From assembly GCA_036350795.1 (NCBI GenBank), contig JAZBNV010000004.1, forward strand, positions 1-64,000: a stretch of DNA of 64,000 bases, read 5' to 3'. Below the pieces are notes generated by a model. It was given only the letters and a program-made list of their open reading frames with translations, made no database searches and was not told the origin of the DNA. This document shows positions 26,087-32,599 of the stretch, one piece after another. The stretch comes from JAUVKT01 sp036350795. GTDB lineage: Bacteria; Bacteroidota; Bacteroidia; Bacteroidales; VadinHA17. Positions within the stretch are counted from its first letter, which is position 1. Each line of letters opens with the position of its first letter. The position numbers and the translations under genes were made by a program.

Positions 26087-26094
26087 CAAAGCTA
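26087..26094 (-). promoter_or_regulatory. TAnnTTTG box of the LuxC-type gene
   Basis: TAGCTTTG on the minus strand, nine bases before ATG 26077. It lies directly after the terminator of the TonB gene, so the LuxC-type gene is probably a separate unit. No clear -33 element. Confidence 0.45.
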
Positions 26095-26127
26095 CAAAAA
26101 AGAAGGGTGCCCCTACTGAGACACCCC
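26094..26127 (-). terminator. Intrinsic terminator after the BlaI/M56/TonB cassette
   Basis: On the minus strand GGGTG (26126-26122) pairs with CACCC (26109-26105) and is followed by TTCTTTTTTG. The stem is short with a 12-base loop, but the U-rich tail is good and the position, about 25 bases after the stop codon of the TonB gene, is right. Confidence 0.5.
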
Positions 26128-26151
26128 TGCGAAAATTGATGTTTTAATAAT

Positions 26152-26574
26152 TTATTTGAGTTCGAAGTTGACGGTTATTTCGAAGCTCACCCTCACAGTT
26201 TCGCCTTCCTTGTTTTTGCCGGGGGTCCATTTAGGGGAGCTTTTAATTACCCTGATTACTTCATCGTCGAAGTATTCAGGTACTCCTTTAATAATCTTTA
26301 CTTTCTTTACGCTGCCGTCTTTTTCCACAATAAACCCGGCCCGCACCCTGCCTATTACTTTATCCTTTCTGGCTGCCTCTGGGAATTTAACATTCTGCAT
26401 TACCCAGTTTCTGAAGGTGTTTACATCACCGTCCCTGAATATTGGCATTACTGCCACCTCTTCAAAAACTTTTTCCTCTGCCTCCTGGGCCTGTACCAGG
26501 CTTCCTGCCAGCAGGGATAATAATGCGACCAGGAGAATCTTCCCTGTCCGTTGATTCTGTCCATTCTTTTTCAT
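26152..26574 (-). CDS. TonB C-terminal domain protein
   Basis: A 140-residue protein with a cleavable or anchoring N-terminal helix (ILLVALLSLLAGSLVQAQ) and a TonB C-terminal domain (about 55-140) with the pattern FRNWVMQNVKFPEAARKDKVIGRVRAGFIVEKDGSVKKVKI in outline: a YP/FP box, GRVRAGF and the final strand VSFEITVNFEL. It lacks the Pro-rich spacer of classical TonB, so spanning the periplasm is unlikely. It is 35 bases downstream of an M56-TonB fusion whose last domain is similar, suggesting a gene duplication. ATG 26574 chosen over 26595 because the signal peptide begins with MKKNGQNQ. Confidence 0.85.
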   Translation of the reverse strand: MKKNGQNQRTGKILLVALLSLLAGSLVQAQEAEEKVFEEVAVMPIFRDGDVNTFRNWVMQNVKFPEAARKDKVIGRVRAGFIVEKDGSVKKVKIIKGVPEYFDDEVIRVIKSSPKWTPGKNKEGETVRVSFEITVNFELK

Positions 26575-26609
26575 TTCAATATGTTTTAATTGCAACTTAA
26601 TTATTGTGC

Positions 26610-27896
26610 CTATTCAAGCTGGAAGTTAACTGTGATTGACATTTTAACTGCTACCTCGGTTCCTTTTTGTTTACCCGGCACCCACAGGGGTGAAGTTTTT
26701 ACAACCCTTATAACTTCGTGGTCGAGTACAGGATCAACTCCTCTCATAATATTAATATCAGATACCGATCCATCGGGATTTACCAGGAACAGGACAAAAA
26801 CCTTACCCTGGATACCGTTTTTTACAGCAATTTCAGGGTATTTAACATTCTGCTGCACCCATTCCCTGAATTTATTAACATCGCCTCCCATAAAGGTGGG
26901 CATCTCTTCAACCACAACAAATGCATTCTCCAGGGCTGAATTATTTATATCATCTGCCCCGGCCATATCCTGGTCGGATTGTATCAGCCGGATATCTTCA
27001 ATATCTTCAGCTGCATTTGAGTCTGTTATTACTCCCTCATTCTTGGAACATGAGAATAAAAGTGCAAGGAAAACAATAAGCGGTATAATAAGCAATAGCT
27101 TCAATACTGCCCTGATTGGTGTTTTTTGCTTGGTCATCATGATTAGTCGTTTTTTGATTAGTGTATTGCCCGCAAAGGCACTCTGAACAGAGAAAATACT
27201 GGTCCTGAAAAGCTGGTTAAGAAGAAGCTTCTGGTATTCGAGGATATTTTCGCCGTCTGATATTATTTCGTTATCGGCCTGGAATTCGTGTATGGCCCTG
27301 AGCGATCTCTCGTAGAGGTAAATAAAGGGATTAAACCAGAACAGGATGCTGACTATCTTTATAAAAGCCAGGTCGCTGAAGTGTTTATTATTTATGTGCC
27401 TGGCTTCGTGCTCGGTAATTTTTGCTCTTTCTTCAGGGCTGAGGCTTTCTGACAGGAAGATATAGCCGAAAGCGGAGAAACCTGATACACCCGTGGCATT
27501 TGTCATTACCACTTTTGAATCCTTAATCCGCCCTTGCTTAATCATGCGCCGGATATTAAGGAGGCTGTTTAAGGTAAGGCTGAATGAAATAAGTACTCCT
27601 GCAAGGTAAACAATAAGCAGGGGGTGTATTTGATTCGCCGGGGCCGCGCTTCCTGGTGTGACAGTAATATTGCCCAGGTTGAATATGCCCGGCAGGTTTG
27701 CCTGGAGACCTGCAAAGGTATTGTTACCGATATTAATATTCAGGGCCGGCAAAATAAATGATACAAGCAGTGAAGATATAAGGTATATCCTGTTCCTGTT
27801 ATAGTGAGTGTCGCGGCTCAGGAAAGCCAGGTAAAAGAAGTACAGAGTGGCCATTGAAACCACTGCTCCGCTGATATAAAACCCTATAGCTGTCAT
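26610..27896 (-). CDS. BlaR1-like M56 metallopeptidase fused to a TonB C-terminal domain
   Basis: A 428-residue membrane protein. Membrane helices lie at about 5-26, 37-53, 90-112 and 270-290. The zinc protease motif HEARH (163-167) and HEFQADN (203-209) face the cytosol as in BlaR1/MecR1. In place of the penicillin-binding sensor domain the periplasmic part (about 330-428) is a TonB C-terminal domain. The start overlaps the blaI stop by four bases, so regulator and protease are translationally coupled. By analogy to BlaR1 it cleaves the BlaI-type repressor when its outer domain senses a signal; the ligand is unknown and a beta-lactam is not implied. Confidence 0.88.
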   Translation of the reverse strand: MTAIGFYISGAVVSMATLYFFYLAFLSRDTHYNRNRIYLISSLLVSFILPALNINIGNNTFAGLQANLPGIFNLGNITVTPGSAAPANQIHPLLIVYLAGVLISFSLTLNSLLNIRRMIKQGRIKDSKVVMTNATGVSGFSAFGYIFLSESLSPEERAKITEHEARHINNKHFSDLAFIKIVSILFWFNPFIYLYERSLRAIHEFQADNEIISDGENILEYQKLLLNQLFRTSIFSVQSAFAGNTLIKKRLIMMTKQKTPIRAVLKLLLIIPLIVFLALLFSCSKNEGVITDSNAAEDIEDIRLIQSDQDMAGADDINNSALENAFVVVEEMPTFMGGDVNKFREWVQQNVKYPEIAVKNGIQGKVFVLFLVNPDGSVSDINIMRGVDPVLDHEVIRVVKTSPLWVPGKQKGTEVAVKMSITVNFQLE

Positions 27897-28273
27897 TTTT
27901 TAATATTTTGCTTTGAAATTTCCTGCTCCATCAATTTCATTATCTCTTCCATCTCCTTTACGGAGATCTTGTTTTCGCTTGTAAAGAAACTGACCATATT
28001 CTCATAGGAGTTTGCGAAATAATTCTTTACAAAACTCGACATATGAGACTTTTTGTATTCATCCCTTGTTATAAGAGGGTAGTATTCGTGGGTTCGTCCG
28101 TAGGCTTTATGACTTACAAAACCCTTATCCTGCAGTATGCGCACAATGGTACTTACCGTATTGTATGCAGGTTTCGGGTTTTTGAATTTTTCAAGTATAT
28201 CTTTAACAAATCCTTTTTCAATATCCCAGAGAATCTGCATCACCTGTTCTTCTGCCTTTGTAAGATCTCGCAT
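27893..28273 (-). CDS. BlaI/MecI-family transcriptional repressor
   Basis: A 126-residue winged-helix repressor. It opens with LTKAEEQVMQILWDIEKGFVKDIL in the family manner, then NTVSTIVRILQDKGFVSHKAYGRTHEYYPL, the recognition helix, wing and scissile region of BlaI, followed by the dimerisation helices. It is cut by the cognate M56 protease in characterised systems. It is the first gene of the cassette and has a dyad overlapping its own promoter, so autoregulation is expected. Confidence 0.92.
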   Translation of the reverse strand: MRDLTKAEEQVMQILWDIEKGFVKDILEKFKNPKPAYNTVSTIVRILQDKGFVSHKAYGRTHEYYPLITRDEYKKSHMSSFVKNYFANSYENMVSFFTSENKISVKEMEEIMKLMEQEISKQNIKK

Positions 28274-28290
28274 AAGTTTCGTTTTTGCTT

Positions 28291-28332
28291 TTTGTATACT
28301 ACAAATATATAACGAAAGAATTAGTTATGCAA
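28291..28332 (-). promoter_or_regulatory. Promoter and putative BlaI operator of the cassette
   Basis: On the minus strand TTG (28332-28330), a 20-base spacer and TATATTTG (28309-28302) form a good promoter. A perfect dyad TTTGTA-TAC-TACAAA (28291-28305) overlaps the TAnnTTTG box and the predicted start site. TACAAATATA (28300-28309) is also one base away from the TACAnnTGTA core of staphylococcal bla/mec operators. Repressor bound here would block the polymerase. Confidence 0.7.
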
Positions 28333-28435
28333 CTAAAAACTTAATTTTATTCAAAATTTCCTATATTTTTCAATACATACGGGGGTGTACAAATAAAAAA
28401 GTGTAATTTTAGAATTCACAACTTTGAAGCACATA

Positions 28436-29680
28436 ATGAAGAAAATAGCTTTGTTTTTAGAGAACCTGAAGGTTTCATTGAGGGCGATCAGGTCGAACAG
28501 GACAAGGGCCATCCTTACAATGCTGATAATTGCTTTTGGTATTATGGCGCTGGTTGGGATACTTACAGCCATAGATGCAATAAAGGGAGCTCTTACCAAC
28601 CAGTTTGCCATGATGGGAGCAAATACCTTTACAATAACCAGTCGCGGATTCAATGTTGTGATAGGATCGAGCGAGACCAGGGTAAAGAACCATTCCTATA
28701 TTTCGTTTCGCGAGGCCCAGGAGTTTAAGGAAAGATTCCAGGAGCCTGCCCTTACTTCGGTTTCGGTAATGGCAAGCGGGATGGCAACGGTAAGTTACAG
28801 GGGAGAGGAAACAAACCCGATTGTGCAGTTAAGCGGGGTAGACGAGAACTACCTCGATGTTGCAGGCTATGAAATTGAGAACGGCAGGATGTTCAGCAAA
28901 GAGGAGGTGGAATCGAACCGGATGCTGGTAGTTATCGGGGCAGATATACAGAAGGAATTATTTTTACGGGATGAGGATCCTCTTGACAAGATTATAAATG
29001 TGGCAGGCGTAAAGCTTAAAGTGATAGGTGTGCTGAAATCTAAGGGTGCCAGCATAGTGTCGAGCGATAATGTTTGTTTTATGCCGCTTACCACCTCGCG
29101 TCAATATTTCAGCCGGCCAAATATGACCTATGGTATTTCGGTAATGCCCCTGAAGGAGACAAGTATGGACATGCTGGCAAGTGAGGCTGAAGGACTCTTC
29201 AGGATAGTACGCGGACTGGATCCAAGGGATGAAACAGACTTTAATATTTCGAAGAGCGACCAGATAGCCAGTTTGCTGTTGGAGAACATTAAGTTTGTGA
29301 CAATTGCGGCAACACTGATAGGTTTTATTACGCTTTTTGGGGCTGCAGTGGGACTGATGAATATTATGCTGGTTTCGGTAACCGAAAGGACAAGGGAAAT
29401 AGGTGTAAGGAAGGCTATCGGAGCTAAAACATCTGTTATAAAACAGCAATTTTTATATGAATCGATACTGATAGGGCAGTTTGGGGGATTTTTAGGTATA
29501 TTGCTTGGGATATTAATAGGTAACCTGATATCGTCTGCACTGCAAAGCAGTTTTATAGTTCCATGGAAGTGGGTTCTCGGAGGAGTTGGACTATGTTTCC
29601 TGGTCGGAGTGATTTCGGGCTACTTCCCCGCGGTAAGGGCAGCCAGGATAGACCCTATTGAAGCATTGAGGTACGAATAA
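28436..29680 (+). CDS. MacB/FtsX-type ABC transporter permease
   Basis: A 414-residue inner-membrane protein. One helix near 25-45 is followed by a MacB-type periplasmic domain (about 50-270) and three C-terminal helices (about 285-310, 340-365, 375-400), the last containing GVISGYFPAVRAARIDPIEALRYE, the usual end of MacB-like permeases. Such proteins transmit ATPase power to a periplasmic domain, in lipoprotein export, peptide or macrolide efflux. No ATPase gene is next to it, so the partner must be elsewhere. ATG 28436 is preferred over TTG 28424. The SiaC-like gene follows 18 bases later. Confidence 0.88.
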   Translation: MKKIALFLENLKVSLRAIRSNRTRAILTMLIIAFGIMALVGILTAIDAIKGALTNQFAMMGANTFTITSRGFNVVIGSSETRVKNHSYISFREAQEFKERFQEPALTSVSVMASGMATVSYRGEETNPIVQLSGVDENYLDVAGYEIENGRMFSKEEVESNRMLVVIGADIQKELFLRDEDPLDKIINVAGVKLKVIGVLKSKGASIVSSDNVCFMPLTTSRQYFSRPNMTYGISVMPLKETSMDMLASEAEGLFRIVRGLDPRDETDFNISKSDQIASLLLENIKFVTIAATLIGFITLFGAAVGLMNIMLVSVTERTREIGVRKAIGAKTSVIKQQFLYESILIGQFGGFLGILLGILIGNLISSALQSSFIVPWKWVLGGVGLCFLVGVISGYFPAVRAARIDPIEALRYE

Positions 29681-29698
29681 TTTTTACAGACTATAAAC

Positions 29699-30082
29699 AT
29701 GCAAATTATCCAGGAACAAACTAAAACCAGTCCCGGGATATCGTATAACCCGGACACAGAAATTCTAAAGATTATTGGCAGGTCTATCCCGGAAAACCCG
29801 GAGATTGTTTTTAAACCATTGAAAAACTGGATTACCGGTTTTTTTGAATCCGGCAACAAACTTAAACTTTCGATAGTGCTTGAGTATATAAACAGTGGCT
29901 CATCAAAGCATATGATTGAGATACTCAAGCTGCTGAAAAGCTACCAGGCAGATGGTAAGATCCTTGATATTACATGGTTCTACGAAGAAGATGATGAAGC
30001 CATAATGGAACTTGGAGAGCATTTCAGAGATACCTCGGCACTTCCCATCAAGATTGAGATGCTGCTTGATGAGGATGAGTAG
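29699..30082 (+). CDS. SiaC-type DUF1987 regulatory phosphoprotein
   Basis: A 127-residue protein of the DUF1987/SiaC family. The STAS-like core includes TSPGISYNPDTEILKIIGRSIPE in outline (10-32), a hydrophobic helix with NWITGFF and the sequence LEYINSGSSKHM (61-72), where Ser68 or Ser69 occupies the site of Thr68 phosphorylated in Pseudomonas SiaC. SiaC links a partner-switching phosphatase/kinase to a diguanylate cyclase. Neither SiaA/SiaB-like partner is in the window. It probably shares an mRNA with the upstream permease gene. Confidence 0.82.
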   Translation: MQIIQEQTKTSPGISYNPDTEILKIIGRSIPENPEIVFKPLKNWITGFFESGNKLKLSIVLEYINSGSSKHMIEILKLLKSYQADGKILDITWFYEEDDEAIMELGEHFRDTSALPIKIEMLLDEDE

Positions 30083-30383
30083 GGAAGAGGGTGGAGAGTG
30101 GATGAGTTCCTCCTTCGCCAGAGGCTATGGAGGACGGGGGAGAGTGGATGGGTGGTAATGGCCTGTAGAAGATATTTGTAAATTAAAAAGAGGCTGTCTC
30201 AAAAGTATAATATTCTTGTCATCCCGAGTTCAAACACCTGAATATCAGGATCACAAACAAAGATGACAATTATAGTTGTCATTAGTAGCGAATGTGAGGG
30301 ATCTAATCATCTGATAATCAGAATCCTGATTCCTCGCATTCGCTCGGAATGACAAAGTTATATAATTACGGTCTTTATTGCTT
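30083..30383. other. Repeat-filled gap between the SiaC-like gene and gap
   Basis: About 300 bases. The first 70 are purine-rich words (GGGTGGAGAGTGGATGAG and similar) beginning at the stop codon. The rest is the long palindromic element (30191-30357). The convergent genes end on either side. No gene is seen. Confidence 0.8.
30191..30357. repeat. Long imperfect palindromic element (possible MITE remnant)
   Basis: Outer arms CTTGTCATCCCGAG (30215-30228) and CTCGGAATGACAAAG (30343-30357) are inverted. Within it AGCGAATGTGAGGGATC (about 30286-30302) pairs with TCCTCGCATTCGCT (about 30331-30344), and ATGACAA...TTGTCAT (about 30262-30281) forms a further hairpin. AGGCTGTCTCAAAAG at the left edge resembles the tip of some insertion sequences of this phylum, but no matching right tip is present. 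Fragments of the same sequence occur at 1-85 and 1501-1531. Confidence 0.7.
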
Positions 30384-31388
30384 TTATTTCATCATTTTTT
30401 CAGCAAGGTCGATTACCCTTACCGAGTAGCCCCATTCGTTATCGTACCACGACAGTACCTTAACCATTTTACCATTTACCATGGTGCTGAGCGCATCAAA
30501 TATTGATGAGTGCGGATTATGAATAACGTCAACAGATACAATGGGATCTTCGGTGTATTCAAGAATACCCTTCATCGGTCCATCTGCAGCTTCTTTCATG
30601 GCAGCATTGATTTCCTCTGCTGTTACTTCTTTCTTAAGTACTGCCACCAGGTCAACAAGCGAGCCCGTGGGTGTGGGTACCCTTACTGCCATTCCATCCA
30701 TTCTACCTTTAAGTTCGGGGATTACCTTGCCAACCGCTTTTGCTGCGCCGGTGGTTGTGGGTATCTGAGAAAGAGCTGCCGACCTGGCCCTCCGGAGGTC
30801 GGAGTGAGGAAGGTCGAGTATTACCTGGTCGTTGGTATATGAGTGAATAGTGGTCATAAAACCCTGCTCGATACCAAATTTATCGTTAAGTACCTTTGCA
30901 ACCGGGGCCAGGCAGTTTGTTGTACATGAAGCATTTGAGATACACTCGTGCTCAGGTTTAAGATCATCGTCGTTAACCCCGAGTACTATTGTAGCATCAA
31001 TTTCATCTTTTGAGGGTACGGTAAGGATTACCTTTTTCGCCCCATTCTTAAGATGATCGCCATAGCCGCCTTTGGCACTTTCCTTTGCCCTGAATACACC
31101 TGTTGATTCAACAACCACATCGGGTGTGGTCGACCATGGAATAGACAGCGGGCTTCTCTCGGAAGTAACCCTGATCTTTTTCCCGTTTACAATAATATTC
31201 TCCTCGTCGTATGTTACTCCTGGAAATCTGCCCTGGGTTGAATCATATTTTAGAAGGTGAGCCAGTGTTTTAGTGTCAGTAAGATCATTTATCCCAACAA
31301 CCTCAATATCTGGTCTCTCGAGAGCAATCTTAAAAACATTTCTGCCAATCCTGCCAAATCCGTTAATGGCTACTTTTATTTTAGACAT
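30384..31388 (-). CDS. gap: Glyceraldehyde-3-phosphate dehydrogenase, type I
   Basis: A 334-residue glycolytic enzyme that converts glyceraldehyde 3-phosphate, phosphate and NAD to 1,3-bisphosphoglycerate. The Rossmann start INGFGRIGRNVFKIA (8-22), active site SNASCTTNCLAP (catalytic Cys about 154), HSYTNDQ and the tail WYDNEWGYSVRVIDL are intact. Asp in the GINDLTDT loop points to NAD rather than NADP. Monocistronic, with a consensus promoter (31423-31453). Confidence 0.97.
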   Translation of the reverse strand: MSKIKVAINGFGRIGRNVFKIALERPDIEVVGINDLTDTKTLAHLLKYDSTQGRFPGVTYDEENIIVNGKKIRVTSERSPLSIPWSTTPDVVVESTGVFRAKESAKGGYGDHLKNGAKKVILTVPSKDEIDATIVLGVNDDDLKPEHECISNASCTTNCLAPVAKVLNDKFGIEQGFMTTIHSYTNDQVILDLPHSDLRRARSAALSQIPTTTGAAKAVGKVIPELKGRMDGMAVRVPTPTGSLVDLVAVLKKEVTAEEINAAMKEAADGPMKGILEYTEDPIVSVDVIHNPHSSIFDALSTMVNGKMVKVLSWYDNEWGYSVRVIDLAEKMMK

Positions 31389-31422
31389 AGTTTAAAAAAT
31401 ATTAAGTTAAAACTAGAATCTG

Positions 31423-31453
31423 CAAAATTATAAATATTCGCGAAATCTGGCAA
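31423..31453 (-). promoter_or_regulatory. Promoter of gap
   Basis: TTG (31453-31451), 20 bases, TAATTTTG (31430-31423) on the minus strand. The predicted start near 31417 gives a leader of about 28 bases. Confidence 0.75.
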
Positions 31454-31461
31454 TAAATAGC

Positions 31462-32259
31462 TTATTTTTGTCGCCGCGAAAAGAGCCTGGGTATTTTTGA
31501 TGAATCAGGATCAAAGGGGTCTACCACGTAGCCAATCCTGTAACAAACAAAAAGGTTCAGGAACAGAGCCTTGTTATTGTCGCCGGCCATAATGGGAATC
31601 CTGTTTATGTAGGCTTCTGCAGAGAGCCCGAGTTCGATGGCGTGAATTATCCTGTCTTCTTTGCTGTACTCGAAATTAAATCCGCCTTTCGCGTAAAGGC
31701 CAGGTACAACTCCTATCTCGCGGGTTCCTTTAAAGAAGGAAGCCCTGCTGTAAATATCGGATGGCTGATGAATATCAATATTGAATTTCTCCTGTCTCAG
31801 TTCGTAGGTATTGCCTGCAACCGGGTAAAGAACATTATAATAGATAGGCTTGGTGAAGGCCAGGGTAGGACCGCCCGAATAGAAATATTTGATTGATATG
31901 CCACCAAGATCCTTCTTTTTGAATAATTCTTTCTGGTGACCGATTGAGCCTTTAAGTGTGAAAACGTTATTTAGTTTGCCAAAAACAAAACTGTTTCCGA
32001 CCTGCACATAGGGGTTGGTGAGTTTGAGCTCTTTAGGATGTTTCAGGATTGACAGTTCAACATCGAATATTCTCTTGTTCAGAAAATCAAGTCTTTTACC
32101 CTCGCGATAGCCTATACCATACCCATTACTATTCAGGGAGATTGCCACAGTACGCTCATTTCTGTAAAAAACACGTTGCTGTTCATCGAGTTCGCCCTGT
32201 GCCCGAATAGTTACTTTTGTAAAGACAATTAACAGAATTAAAAACAGCAGCTTTTTCAT
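31462..32259 (-). CDS. Predicted outer-membrane beta-barrel protein, unknown family
   Basis: A 265-residue protein with signal peptide (about 1-20, ending TIRAQG). The rest alternates polar and hydrophobic residues in likely strands and has repeated turns rich in Gly and Asn, compatible with an eight- to twelve-stranded barrel. I recognise no named family. It follows the 40-residue lipoprotein gene by 38 bases, so both are probably made from the promoter at 32441-32469. Confidence 0.65.
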   Translation of the reverse strand: MKKLLFLILLIVFTKVTIRAQGELDEQQRVFYRNERTVAISLNSNGYGIGYREGKRLDFLNKRIFDVELSILKHPKELKLTNPYVQVGNSFVFGKLNNVFTLKGSIGHQKELFKKKDLGGISIKYFYSGGPTLAFTKPIYYNVLYPVAGNTYELRQEKFNIDIHQPSDIYSRASFFKGTREIGVVPGLYAKGGFNFEYSKEDRIIHAIELGLSAEAYINRIPIMAGDNNKALFLNLFVCYRIGYVVDPFDPDSSKIPRLFSRRQK

Positions 32260-32297
32260 GCCCTGCTGAATTGAACCATGTGGTTATATAGAAGGTT

Positions 32298-32420
32298 TTA
32301 CCCTACAAACTCAGTGTTTGTATCTGCTTTGCTGTATGCAGGACAATTCTCTTTCCCACATGAACTAAGTGCAAGCGCAAAAACAAAAACCACTGCTGCC
32401 AAGATTACAAATCTCTTCAT
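32298..32420 (-). CDS. 40-residue lipoprotein with CPAYSKA motif
   Basis: A very short gene: ATG 32420 to TAA 32298, 40 residues. MKRFVILAAVVFVFALALSSC is a textbook lipoprotein signal (lipobox ALSSC), leaving about 20 residues that include GKENCPAYSKADT. A second cysteine, CPAY, resembles a motif I associate with tiny Bacteroidota lipoproteins, although I cannot verify that here. A promoter of the right type lies 21 bases upstream. It is located just upstream of the barrel protein gene on the same strand. Function is unknown. Confidence 0.75.
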   Translation of the reverse strand: MKRFVILAAVVFVFALALSSCGKENCPAYSKADTNTEFVG

Positions 32421-32440
32421 ATCACTAGTTTTATCCATTA

Positions 32441-32469
32441 CAAAAATAAACTTTTCAGTTAATATACAA
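32441..32469 (-). promoter_or_regulatory. Promoter of the 40-residue lipoprotein gene
   Basis: TTG (32469-32467), 18 bases, TATTTTTG (32448-32441) on the minus strand. The predicted start lies about 15 bases before ATG 32420. Confidence 0.6.
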
Positions 32470-32508
32470 GCTTTATACCAAAATTATGTTTTTTGGAATA
32501 TATTTTAA

Positions 32509-32556
32509 AAAAACGAGCAGGCTGTTTCAGTTTCCGTCGGCAGATTGCTCGTTTTT
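32509..32556 (-). terminator. Terminator after the BNR-repeat protein gene
   Basis: ACGAGCA (32513-32519) pairs with TGCTCGT (32546-32552), extended by A/T pairs on both sides, with a 26-base loop. The minus strand reads into a run of T residues after the stem. It lies about 45 bases past the stop codon at 32600. Confidence 0.6.
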
Positions 32557-32599
32557 TGTCTTTTTTATAACAGTTGTAAGCTGTTCTTGTTCAAAATAA

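Noticed and set aside
26610..28273. Beta-lactam resistance locus
   Set aside because: There is no beta-lactamase or penicillin-binding protein gene and the M56 protein lacks the penicillin-binding sensor domain.
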